Assembly: GCA_907163345.1 (NCBI GenBank)
Contig: CAJQUN010001202.1
Location: 1 to 64,000 of the forward strand
Direction of reading: 5' to 3'
Length of the DNA: 64,000 bases
DNA from: Haberlea rhodopensis
Lineage: Eukaryota > Streptophyta > Magnoliopsida > Lamiales > Gesneriaceae
This document shows positions 35,815 to 46,165 of the stretch, piece after piece; position 1 is the first letter of the stretch; the number at the start of each line of letters is the position of its first letter. A model generated the notes under the pieces. It made no database searches. It had not been told where the DNA came from and worked only from the letters and a program-made list of their open reading frames with translations. Made by a program: the position numbers and the translations under genes.

Positions 35815-35855
35815 GATTCCTCTCTAGGTACAAGAACACCACAAGCACGAACTCT

Positions 35856-35863
35856 TATTTATA
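35856..35863 (-). promoter_or_regulatory. TATA box of the glycine-rich protein gene
   Basis: The minus strand reads TATAAATA about 42 bases upstream of the ATG at 35814. A transcription start some 30 bases downstream would give a very short 5' leader. Confidence 0.55.
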
Positions 35864-37936
35864 CCTAAGATTGTAGAAGATATTAATGAAAGAACGTATA
35901 AACAAACAGCACCTAGTCAAATCTGAAGCTACACCTTATAGTTAAGGGAAATGAATTGATGCCGTGATGGAAAGCTAGAAAACGCCGCATGGACCTCGCA
36001 ATATGTGGGTCATGCAAAAAAAAGAAAAGGAAAAGAAGTTGGTGATGACGGTAGTGGTTGCCAGTGGTTAAGGTACGTTATATAGGGGTGTTCCTATCTA
36101 AGTTCATATCGTGATGGAGTGGAGGCACGATGCGTGCTTGATGGATTGGGTGGTGAAGGCATTATGCATGAATGTGATATGAAGTTTTGGAATGTATGGG
36201 GGTCAATCCTTTTGGTGTTGAAGGAAGAATCCATGGCTTTTCGACAAACTTCTTGCAACTCGAGTTCTAGTAAACAAAAGTTCAGGCTCAACAATGTTTC
36301 TCCTCGTACAAGTGAAATCAAACGAAGTTATTAACTAAGCCAACCCCAAGAAGCCATTTTATTCGATAAATCTAGTGAAGAAAAAAAGGGTGATTTGATA
36401 TTTAAACTCCTGCAAATTTCAGTTTTCAAATTTGGCCAGGTTATTTGTTAATCTATAATGAGGAACTAAGGGGAGAAATCGCTCTCCGCTTATGACGATA
36501 TGAAATTTACTTTCAAAAGACTAATGTATCTTAATGTCTAAGGGATGTATTCATTCTAGAGATTTAATATTTTTAATAATTTTTTTTAAATGATAGATTT
36601 TGTATGCGATTTTTTTAATTGATAGTTTTTTTGTGGGGAGTTGAAGAAGAGGTGAGAAACCAAATACGTGAAGGTGGCAAGAGTGAATGAGTAGGTTTTC
36701 TTTTCTCTTTTATAAATCCATAGAAATCTTTAGGTAGGGCAATAGTTGTGCAATTTGTTTCAAAGTTTATTTATACTAAATAATTTCATAAAAATAATTA
36801 AAAATCTATTGAAATTTTAGATATCACTAAATTTTCAGTGTTTAAAAAATAAAATTTGAATATCAGTTGATTTTTAAAAACTTTAGAAACATCTATTTTG
36901 AATATAAGTATGAATTGTATAGAAGTATATAAAAATTTAGATTTAATATTTGTAGATTTTTTAAATAAAAAAAAGCATTTAGAATCATCAAAAATTATTT
37001 ATTATTCAATACACCCGTCTAAAGTATTCATGTGATCAAAATACATTAATGTAAAAGATTTGACATTAAATTTGCATAAAATATTGGTATGGAGAAATAA
37101 TATATACATAAAAATGAATAAGATAAAATGAAATCAGAAAGTCTATTGAAGCCATAGATTTCAAATATTTATATTCAAATTCATTTAATTATTTAAATTA
37201 ATTTATATTGAGTATATTTCAAATACACCTCTTTACTAATATATGTAAAGATAATGATAATTGTAAAATTGAAATGCATCTTCGAATAAATATCATTTCA
37301 AATCTAAGTTTCAAATTCATTATCAAATTAAATTTCTCCACTGAAATGAAATTTTTCAATCCAAATATAAGAGGAAAAAACCATTTGACTTCTAATATAG
37401 GGTGTGTTTGCAGTTGTTTATTCAAGAAACTTTTTATGTTGCTTTTGCTTAAAGTTGGAAAAAGTTTTTTTTAAGCAAAAACATTGATGTTTGCTATTAA
37501 AATAAAAAAAAACAGTTTAATGAACTTCAAATTATTATAAAATTGCCAGCACACAAGTAAAAAACAATGAAAAACATCTCATGACATATTTCTCTGTTTT
37601 TATTTTTACCTGTTTATTTTTAGAAAAACAATTAAATAAAACACTCAAGATCTGTTTTTTAGTCTGAAAAGCGTATAAGCAGTTTTGAAAAGCTAACATC
37701 CATCAATCAAAGATCAAAACGACAACGTTTGACAGTTTATGAAACATAAACCGCCGTATCTCAATAATAGTCTTAATATCCGTCTTATCCTTTATCGAAT
37801 CTACATTTTTCTCGATAACAGGAAAAGAAAGAACAACATTTTTCGATCCATTACAATCGTAAATTCTTTGGTTCGTAATTTTGGCTTTGATCTCTATTTT
37901 TTTTCTCAGTTGAAGAACGTTAATTTTTGGGGGGCA
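35864..37936. other. Intergenic DNA with a MITE-like AT-rich block
   Basis: Bases 36530-36990 resemble the repeat family at 40784-41870: gggatgtattcattctagag, then aaatgatagattttgtatg. The rest is AT-rich. The 5' UTR of the next gene probably lies within 37740-37936. Confidence 0.4.
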
Positions 37937-40900
37937 ATGGCATCGACTTTTGATAGGTGGGAGAAAGATCCTTTTTTCTCTGCTGCAGAGGAAGTTCAGG
38001 AATCTGCTGACAGGTACCTAGGCTTGTGATTCTATATTTTAGTGATTAATAGAAAATTTTAGCTTTTGCACGATAAAATGATTATTCACATATTTGATTC
38101 TTTTTTCTCTTGTGCATTCCTTTTTTTAATGCTATTATACACGAGTTATGTTGTTGGATGGATTTATTGAAGCTATTTAATTTATTCTGAAGGATGGAAT
38201 CAAACTATAGAAAGTGGATCCATGCTAATAAGGATACCTCTGGGTTGTGGAATTTGGATGAGCTCCGACGAGATCTCCAGACAACCCTTGGCACTACCAA
38301 ATGGCAGGTCATTTGATTGCACTTGAATGCATTTAGTTTAAGAGGTTTCACTAGGATTTGTAATGGTATCGGTTTTTGTGGTGTGAATTTTTATTTTATT
38401 TTTGCTGTTACCATGCTTGTCTTTTGATAATTGAGATAGGCGTGGTTTCTGTGATTGATGCAGTTGGATGAATTTGAGCGTGCCGTGAGATCAAGTTACA
38501 CTAGTAGTATTTCAGCTGATGATGCCAAAGATAGGCATCGCGATTTCATAAATGCAATTGAAAATCAGACTTTGAAAGTAGAAAGCTCTTTGAATGAATC
38601 AACAGTCTCACTTGGCAAGCCTCCATTGCCTTGGGTGCAACTAGATGAAGGAGAGCGCAATGACCTTGCGTTGTTCCTTTCAGGACCATCACCATTTTCC
38701 TCTACAAATAAAAAATTCATGGCAAGAGCTCATGGTAAGGACCAGGGAGTGAAAAACTCACTAGAGAGTGATCGAAGGTCAATAACTGAGTGTTCGAGAA
38801 GTTCTTCTCATTTGGTTGAATTGGGTCGAGGAGAAGCTAATGGGGAGATGCTTCCAGGGCATCGTAGGACATTTAGTGCCAGTGCGGACATTGGCTTTTG
38901 GGAAATTGCAATGAATGATGATATTTTGCCTCATGACGCATCCCATGCACAACCTGATCCACCCCCACGAAAGACGTCCAGTTTTTCCGGGTTTTTGAGT
39001 ACCATGGAATCGTCCTTGTCTCAGTTGAAGTGGGCAAAGAATGGTTATAAGAAGTTAAAGCTTATGAATCGTCATCAAGAAACAGATATTACATTGCCTC
39101 GATCTCAGAATTTGATAAAAGTCAGTAAAGAATTCCTCGATTAGATTCAAAATTATTATTCGCAACTTTTTTAATATTTATGATTATTTTGGTGGAACTT
39201 ATGTCAGCCAAACTATTTAGGACTAAGGTTATTTGATGATGCCTTGTTAATGGCATCTTACTTATCATGATGAGATCTATATTTTTTTCTGAAGGGCATA
39301 TGCTACGAGAAGAACAAAAGTTGCGTTGATGGTTGTGATGATTATTATGACAAGCATCTGTATGGTTGGTGTGGTGCCCTACAAAGACAGTTTCAGAGGT
39401 CCCAATATCAGATGCAATATAGTCGACCTGTTCAAGTGGTTTTCTCCATAAGTATCCTCCTATGTTTGCTTGGTGAGCCTCCTGATTAGTTTTTTTTTTT
39501 CATTATTATGCTCTTCATTCTACAGAATCTCTGAAATACTTTAAATTAAGCCATATGTGGAGACTACTAGTGATTGTTATAGTTTTTAGTATTTACTTGT
39601 TTCGAGTTGGATTATCAAATTTTCCTTTCTAGTCTAGAATTTTTATCTGCCAAGTCTCAAACAATTTTTCATCCTCTTCACTCTAGAAACTTTAGTTTAT
39701 TTGCTTCATGAATTCTTCAATGAATCTTCAATCAACACTGTTGAATCAGTACATGACTAACTGAGAGTTTGAACAGATTTGTTGATATTTTCTTGATATA
39801 CCTGCGGAACTAAACCAGCAATATGAAATTGGGAACACTTCCTAAAAGCTGGTGTTTGAACCGTTATATGGTGGTTGATTAAAAATCGGAAACGAACCCA
39901 AGAACTTTCATTTTGGTTCTTTTTCCTAGATAGCAACTTCATCTATGTTTTAAGATCTCGATTATACATAGTTAAATTAATTTATATAATTTAAATTACT
40001 TGATTTGTATAATTTAATCTGTAATCTATATTTATTTCCTTTGTTAACAGAAAAATGGAATATGTTTAATATTTTGTGATATAATTAATGAATAATGAAA
40101 TTTAATAGTTTGGTGGCCAGGCAAGCTGTATTCTTAATTGTTTAACCGTTAAAATATAAAGGAATAAATAAATTTCGGTAACGTGATGCAGTCAAAGCGG
40201 CCCTGTCCTAATTTCACCTTTTTATTTGAACTGCAACTATCAATTCTGGAGCCGATTTGTCGGCTCTATAAATAGAAGTGGTTTTAGAACCGTGTCAGGC
40301 TTATGTGGAACTAAGCAATGTAAATAATAAATAGTTTTATACATATGCATTGCAATGAGTAACAGTAATGCAAAAGTTTTTACTCTACTATTGCAATTGG
40401 TGGTTCTCTCATTGCTTCTCTTGAACCATCAAGAAATTGCTTCTCTTGAACCATCAAGAAAATTATCCAAACGTTATGTGTCATGTTGCTTTGTTGTATT
40501 ATTCACATGCTTCTTTTCTGTTACGTTGGGAAAATATTGGCTGCTCTTTTTTTCATTGTGAAGATGGAAGTGGAAAAGAAACCAACATGATTCACAAGCA
40601 GTGTTTTCTTGCTTGTTGAATTCCATCTTTCTTTGTGTCATTGAGGATGTGATTTCTAATGAACGTGCTTAAAGAGTGAAACTTGTAGTTTAGATCTGAT
40701 CCGTCGTGGGTTTACATATTGCAGCCAGCGATTTTAACACCCTCAAATTTTGTAGAGAAGAAAGTGAACAGAATACTTTAGGGGGGTGTATTCAATCTAG
40801 ACTTTTATTGACTTTTAATGTCTTTTTTTAAAAGATAGATTTTTATGGAGTTGATAGATTTCTATTGACTTTTATAGAGTTTCATGGAGTTATATAGAGT

Positions 40901-42341
40901 CTTCTAAACGTTTTCAATAGATTTCTATTGACTTTTAATTACTTTTTTAAATGATAGACTTTTATGAAATTGATAGATTTTATTGACTTTTGTAGAATTC
41001 CACCGAATTATAAGTTCGTATAAATTCTATAGATTTTGTAGCTTATGATTGATTCTTTGAACTAGTTGAATAACTCTATTGCATCTTCAGGATGATGACC
41101 TTGCCCAGTGAAGGATATTTATTTACATGTCCTCCCTGGAGAAGCACATACACATAGCAATTTACGTGAATGGTCTTCTAGTGGACATCTGCGTCCAAAA
41201 TTTTCAATAGAAAATTGATTGCTCATTTTTACACACTATTTGTATTGGTCTGTAATGTCCAGTATATTATACTTATATTATTTCTCCATTATCAAGTAAC
41301 AAATGGAAACTCGTTTTTATTTAAAATCAATAATTTTGTCATATTTTTTTCAACTAATCAGTTTTAACATTATATTAGGTTCTCTCTCTGAAATTATTTA
41401 TTGACATTTTTTGTTGTATTTATTGACAAAGAATTGAATAGATGTTATCTCTCTGAAATTATTTATCTAAGTTGAATTTGCAGAGTCTTTGATTGATGGC
41501 TTTTTGTGATTTGATGAATTTGTTATTCAGGGTGGGGGAGGTGACTGTGTCAAGTAATGAGATAATTGGGTAATTAGGATTTAAAAGTCATTCCAAATCT
41601 TTTTTAGGAGTGGCGGAGAATTTATTTTTTAGAGGTGCACATAAGGCATCAAAGTTTGTACCTAAAGATTTCTTCTGAAGTCATTAAAAGTGCATGACAT
41701 TTTGGATACCTAAAGACTTTTATAGAGTTTTAGAAAGTCAAGTTTGAATACCGTATGACTTTTAAAAACTCTACGAAAGCGTATTTTGAATGCCACTAGA
41801 TTTCTATGGAGTATATAAAAATCTTGATTGAATATCTCTAGACTTTTAAACTCCATAAAAGTCAATAAATATGAGCTCATTTCAGTCATTCTTGTCAATA
41901 CCTAAATATCTGAATGAAGTTAAGAAACAAATCAGGAAATGTATAAATCATTAGAATTCGTTGTTTGAAATGCTTAATATTTTTTTACTCCAATTTGATT
42001 CCTACTCAACTCGGTATAAGAAAGCCCTTTACATCGATCGATATACCAGTCCACCTGCAAGGGTGCTGTTCTCTTCTTAAATTTCAGTCAACTGTCAAAG
42101 GCAGTTGTCATCTGGTGGATAGATAAACTGCCAAATATGTAAAATCTGTCAAGGCATAGAAATTAATTATCGTCTTAATTATTAGATATATCCCCTCGCA
42201 TTTTGACATATACACCACGCCATTGCTGCCTCTTTGTTTTGCAATACTTGCATTCATTGGGATTTCACTTCAAAAACTCGACCACTGGGGCTTATTATGT
42301 TTTTTGCTCCTGCAGTTTTATTGGCTTTGCGTGCGTTCTAA
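37937..42341 (+). CDS. SYP6/syntaxin-6 N-domain protein with C-terminal anchor
   Basis: Five GT-AG exons join without a break: 37937-38013, 38193-38307, 38464-39120, 39295-39472 and 42316-42341 (TAA), about 350 residues. Residues 1-100 form the syntaxin-6 N-terminal three-helix domain (STFDRWEKDPFFSAAEEVQE, WIHANKDTSGLWNLDELRRD). A Ser/Pro-rich linker and a Cys/Tyr-rich segment follow (YYDKHLYGWCGALQRQFQRS). The C-terminal ~20 residues are a membrane anchor completed by the last exon (LLALRAF). No SNARE-motif coiled coil is evident, so it resembles the plant syntaxin/t-SNARE-like proteins that keep the N-domain and anchor only; a Golgi/endosome trafficking role is inferred. The 2.8-kb last intron holds a MITE-like block. 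Confidence 0.85.
40265..40272 (+). promoter_or_regulatory. TATA-like motif within the last syntaxin-gene intron
   Basis: ctataaatag lies about 85 bases upstream of the small frame starting at 40355. It is a good core-promoter match, but the setting is intronic and AT-rich. Confidence 0.3.
40355..40561 (+). CDS. Possible small secreted peptide, nested in an intron
   Basis: A 68-residue frame with a strongly hydrophobic start (VFTLLLQLVVLSLLLLNHQE) like a signal peptide, then EPSRKLSKR, then another hydrophobic stretch. A perfect 25-bp tandem duplication (40412-40436 and 40437-40461) shifts frame, so removing one copy would give a different downstream protein ending in a Cys pair near 40618. 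I do not recognise the product. It could be a young or decaying gene, or chance. Confidence 0.25.
   Translation: MSNSNAKVFTLLLQLVVLSLLLLNHQEIASLEPSRKLSKRYVSCCFVVLFTCFFSVTLGKYWLLFFSL
40784..41870. mobile_element. MITE-like repeat in the intron (GGGGTGTATTCAATCTAG family)
   Basis: The left end reads ggggggtgtattcaatctag followed by repeated attgacttttatagagttt-type words (40784-41050). The right end (about 41690-41870) carries the same words inverted (cttgattgaatatctctag and actttatagagttttag). Long, degenerate inverted ends without coding sequence suggest one DNA transposon derivative or two nearby MITEs. A target duplication could not be fixed. Confidence 0.45.
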
Positions 42342-43008
42342 GGAGGGGCTAATTCCTTGGTTTACTCTGATTCTGCAATTCTCCCCAGGTGAGGTGAAAC
42401 TATTGTAAAGGTGGCAAATTTTCTCCAAGTGTCACCTGACCCAGATAGGTATTGTATCGACTTCTAGCATGGTTTTACTCTGCAAACTACAATTTAGTTA
42501 GTACTCAGGATGCTGTATTAGCACCACCAGCAATCCCCTCCCTGTCCTCTGCACCTTCTTATGGTTTCTGTATATCATTAGCTCATGTTAAGTTTCATTG
42601 TACCATGTTAAAAGTAGGTAAACAATTCGGTGCCGAAATTTATTACGTCTGGCAAATGTACGAAGTGTAGAAACTCTTCGTCTTGAAACTATGATTCCTA
42701 GGTAATTAGATATGTATACAGCTACGTTTGCTTTATCCGTTGTAGTGATGTGAGCTGATTTATGCAATGTTTATATTGATGGTTAGCTCGTTGCATATGA
42801 TCTTTTTTGCTACTGGAGTCACGATATGAGATTTGAATCTCCAATATCATCAGAAGAAAAATGGCTTTGATGCAAGACACAACAGAGCTAGACATTTTCT
42901 TACTGGATGAGATCATAAGATTTAAAATTATATATTTCATAGGTAACAAAATAAGTTAACGACAATAATGGAGCTAGTGGCGATTTATCTCAATATGGTA
43001 TCGATAAT
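42342..43008 (+). other. 3' UTR of the syntaxin-like gene and intergenic DNA
   Basis: No coding signal found; the first 300 bases are probably 3' UTR. Confidence 0.4.
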
Positions 43009-43320
43009 AGAGGCATTTTACCCCTCCTTATGGTTTGTAAATAGGCATTTTATCTCATGTGGTATCTTTAATAGACACTTTACCCCTCGTGGTTTGTAAA
43101 AAACAGTTTATCCCCATTTGGTTTGTAAAACATAGCATACATGGAGGGGTGTTTCGAACTATTCACAAACTACATGGGGTAAACTGCTTATTTTCACAAA
43201 CCACGTGGGGTAAACTCCTATTTTCAAACCACATACGTAAACTGTCTTTTTTAAACCACATGGATATAAGCCGTATATTTGAAAATCGCAAAGGGGTTCG
43301 ATGCCAATAACTCACATTAA
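43009..43320. repeat. Dispersed repeat with internal 30-40-bp units, copy 1
   Basis: Repeated words such as gggtaaact followed by a short T-rich run and acaaaccaca occur in both orientations (ttaccccncntggtttgtaaa on the left half, acaaaccacgtggggtaaac on the right half). This makes a ragged fold-back. A diverged copy is at 51655-51880. Confidence 0.55.
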
Positions 43321-43363
43321 TGAGTCCACACACATAAAGAGTCGACCATATGTAATTCGCCAG

Positions 43364-43935
43364 GGTAACCTAAATTTAAAAATAATTTGACAAAATAACC
43401 TAAAATAAAAAATATTAACAAAATATTAACATCTCTCCGTTACCATCTCTAGTCGCGAACATATTTAAATTTTTCAACATAAAATTTATATAATTACATC
43501 GTCATCTTCCTTGTAATAATTGATGAGGTGAAAACACAGCATATGGTTCCATTTCAAACCAACAACGGAAGCAGCATCCTCGTAATGAGGCATTACTATA
43601 ATTCTTGAAATTTATCTTTTTTTGAATTTGCTATTAAAAAAAATATTTAAGTAAAATCTGAAAAATATGGGCGTGGTTTTGACAATTTCTTATTATATTT
43701 TTTTTATTTTATATTTGTTTTAAAAAAAATAAAATAAAATAAAATGGTTGGAACACGTCACCTAACACGTCACCTTGGTTGGCGTGTTCAACTTTTAAGG
43801 CTGGACACGCCAAATAGGTTGGCGTCTTTATTAGAAGACGTCAATCCAGTTGGCATTTTGAGTCAGTTTGTTAATTTTTTTTTATTTTAGGTTATTTTTT
43901 CAAATTATTTTTAAATTTAGGTTATAATATTAAAA
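43364..43935. mobile_element. 570-bp inverted-repeat element sharing ends with the PMD element
   Basis: The first 57 bases (43364-43420) and the last ~60 (43862-43925) are inverted copies with few differences; both include taaatttaaaaataattt or its complement. Just inside the right arm are three or four copies of GTTGGCGTG/CACGCCAA words (43745-43860). The same words and the same right-end sequence recur at 48810-49105 and 50390-50455, beside the PMD pseudogene. It has no coding capacity. Confidence 0.6.
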
Positions 43936-44394
43936 AAACCCTAATTCCCCACCCCCAGACACCTAATATCACAGTCAATTCATTCATGGAATAAAGCTGT
44001 GATGCCTCATTTTCTTGACAGAGAATAGATGAAAGATTTAGTGGTGGCCCTAAATGTTAAAGAATAAATAATAAATTGTCTAATTTTTCTAAAAGATTGG
44101 GATTTTAGATGAGATGTCAATTCAACATGGTTTCATTCCCACTTGCTTACGCCGAGGTCCTGAGTTCTAAACTAATAAACAACACTTCTACCCAAATGAA
44201 ATATCCATTTGATAGGCCTCCAAAAAAATGAGCAAACCAGCCTACACGTAGGAGAGATTATTAGGAATAAATAATAAATTGTTCAGTCTCATTAAAAGCT
44301 CGAGCTTTTAATGAGACGGCAACTCACACCAAACCTCATGAAACCAAACTCATTGTTCTTGTTCATGCTGCTTAGTGTATTCCTATTCCTGAAC
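43936..44394. other. Intergenic DNA with a diverged duplicated segment
   Basis: The stretches at about 44058-44140 and 44258-44340 are diverged copies, both with gaataaataataaattgt. The second holds the palindrome at 44286-44317. No gene seen. Confidence 0.4.
44286..44317. repeat. Perfect 32-bp palindrome
   Basis: Each 16-base arm (left arm gtctcattaaaagctc) is the exact reverse complement of the other, with no spacer. Confidence 0.9.
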
Positions 44395-44650
44395 GGAATA
44401 TCAACAAACCAAAATGCAGCAAGTTTCTAGGAACCAAATTATTCTTCTGAACATCCTTTCCTTTCATCAAATCCTCCAGCAGCACCAGCTCCTGGCCTTC
44501 AACGTATCCCACAACCTCCAAATCAAATTGTTTCCCTAAAACTTTCCATAACCTCTTCCACGTGAAAACCTTCGCCGTTGTGGCAATTGAATGCTTGGTT
44601 TTGCCCCTTATGATCTGTTGCGGTCCACACGAAATGCTCAGCTAATAAAT
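44395..44650 (-). pseudogene. Progesterone 5-beta-reductase / iridoid-synthase-like (PRISE) fragment
   Basis: The minus strand reads LLAEHFVWTATDHKGQNQAF NCHNGE, a block near the middle of the PRISE/VEP1 short-chain reductases. After a one-base shift near 44575 it continues VFTWKRLWKVLGKQFDLEVV and a Glu/Leu-rich stretch (ELVLLEDLMKGK). The family reduces activated C=C bonds with NADPH; in asterids some members make iridoids. Only about 85 residues are represented, with a frameshift and no flanking exons, so it is a dead fragment. The N-terminal Rossmann part is absent. Confidence 0.75.
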
Positions 44651-45305
44651 CAACATCCACATTATCTTCTTCAGAGTTCCATTTTTCTCATTTATTCTAT
44701 TATGTCATTAGAGTCAGATGAATGTGGTGTGTAACTTCATAAGCTATATCATTATTTTCGCGTAAGATTTACTACCTTCAACATCCTGATCTGATTAAGT
44801 CTGCCAATTATCTTATTTAATTTATCTTATACTTCAACTATATAAGCAAAAAGTTCAACTACATAAAGCAGATACACAAATGTATAACAAGAGAGATTAT
44901 CAAAAGAAGTTTTGCAACATTTTTTAGCTTCATTTGACGTAGTATTTGTTTAGCCTCAGGTTTCTGGAAAAGGATCAGTTTTAAATGGTTTTCATTGTAT
45001 TTGACATTTTTCGAAATCATTAAAAGATACATACGTAAATAATAATTAAAAAAAAACCCTCATCGAAGCAGTCAAACTCCCACAAAGATGCCTCTTGTCC
45101 CATATGGGTGGATCTTGGTTGCATGAGTATGAAGTTCACAAACTCAGAACTAAATTACTCAGTGAGAAAATATTGTATACTTATTTACACAATGATTCCT
45201 CACTAAATACGTATGTTAATTATTATTATTAGTTTAATAGAATATATACTTCTAATCAACTACAATTGGCTATTAAAGTATGTTTAATAGGAACAAGAGA
45301 CTATC
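44651..45305. other. AT-rich intergenic DNA
   Basis: No feature recognised. Confidence 0.5.
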
Positions 45306-46165
45306 ACAACAACAACTAAGTCTTTAATCCCAATGAATTGTGGTAGGCTACATGAACAATATAGATGATCAAGTCGAGTCGGACACATGCATCAGTCTTC
45401 TCCAAACACTTCTATCGGTCAACATATCTCTGTAATCCCCTTGCACTCCATGTCTCTGGTATAACTTCGAGACATGTCTTCGGTCGTCACCTCGCTCTCG
45501 TGAACTGGCCGAAATTCATGGACTCCACTCGATGCACAGGTGCATTGCTGGGCCTACGTCGAACATGACCAAACCAACGTAAGCGGCTTTCTTGCATCTT
45601 GTTTTCTATACAAGCTATACCTACTTCAACTCGAATATCTTCGTTCCTTATTTTATTTCTTCTGGTCTTACCGCACATGCAACGAAGCATATGCATCTCT
45701 GCCACACTCATCTTTTGGATGTGATTCATCTTGGGTGCCCAGCATTCCGTCTCATACAACATTGTGGGTCGAACGGCGGTTCTATAAAACTTTCCCTTCA
45801 ATTTCAGCGGGATATTACGATCGCATAGAACTTCGGTGGTGTTTCTCCATTTCAACCAGCCAGCCTGAATCATTTGGTTAATGTCACTGTCAATCTCTCC
45901 ATCCTTTTGGATAACTGAACCTAGTTATCGAAACTTGCTGCTCATCGATACCTCTTGACCACCGAGTGCTACAACACCGGAATTCCCAAAGCCACGACAA
46001 CTAAATCTGCACTCCATATATTCTATTTTATATCTAATTAATCTAAAACCTTGATTCCAACAGCTCTCTCCATAACTCCAAATAGGCATTTACCACTGTC
46101 GTTGTCTCGTCGATTAACACAATATCGTCAGGAAAAAGTATGTTCCAAGGTAATTCAGTTTGTAT
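45306..46165 (-). pseudogene. RTE-type LINE fragment (C-terminal RT)
   Basis: The minus strand starts inside the reverse transcriptase at about 46150 with the catalytic region, read as LPWNILFPDDIVLIDETTTV. The second Phe-Ala-Asp-Asp residue is replaced by Pro. It continues to the conserved end of plant RTE LINEs: KLKGKFYRTAVRPTMLYETE, SVAEMHMLRCMCGKTRRNKI and LRWFGHVRRRPSNAPVHR (45487-45760). The 3' end has the short (GTT)n-type tail usual for RTE (acaacaacaact at about 45308-45320). It is 5'-truncated, has stops, and abuts the PMD pseudogene. Confidence 0.8.

Noticed and set aside
36094..36334. Overlapping frames of 71-75 residues on both strands
   Set aside because: No recognisable motif, no promoter context, no start preference; treated as chance.
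39526..39632. Alternative last exon of the syntaxin-like gene with a hydrophobic tail
   Set aside because: The acceptor is good and frame is kept, but the exon at 42316 gives a much better family-like C-terminus (LLALRAF). Kept only as a possible splice variant.
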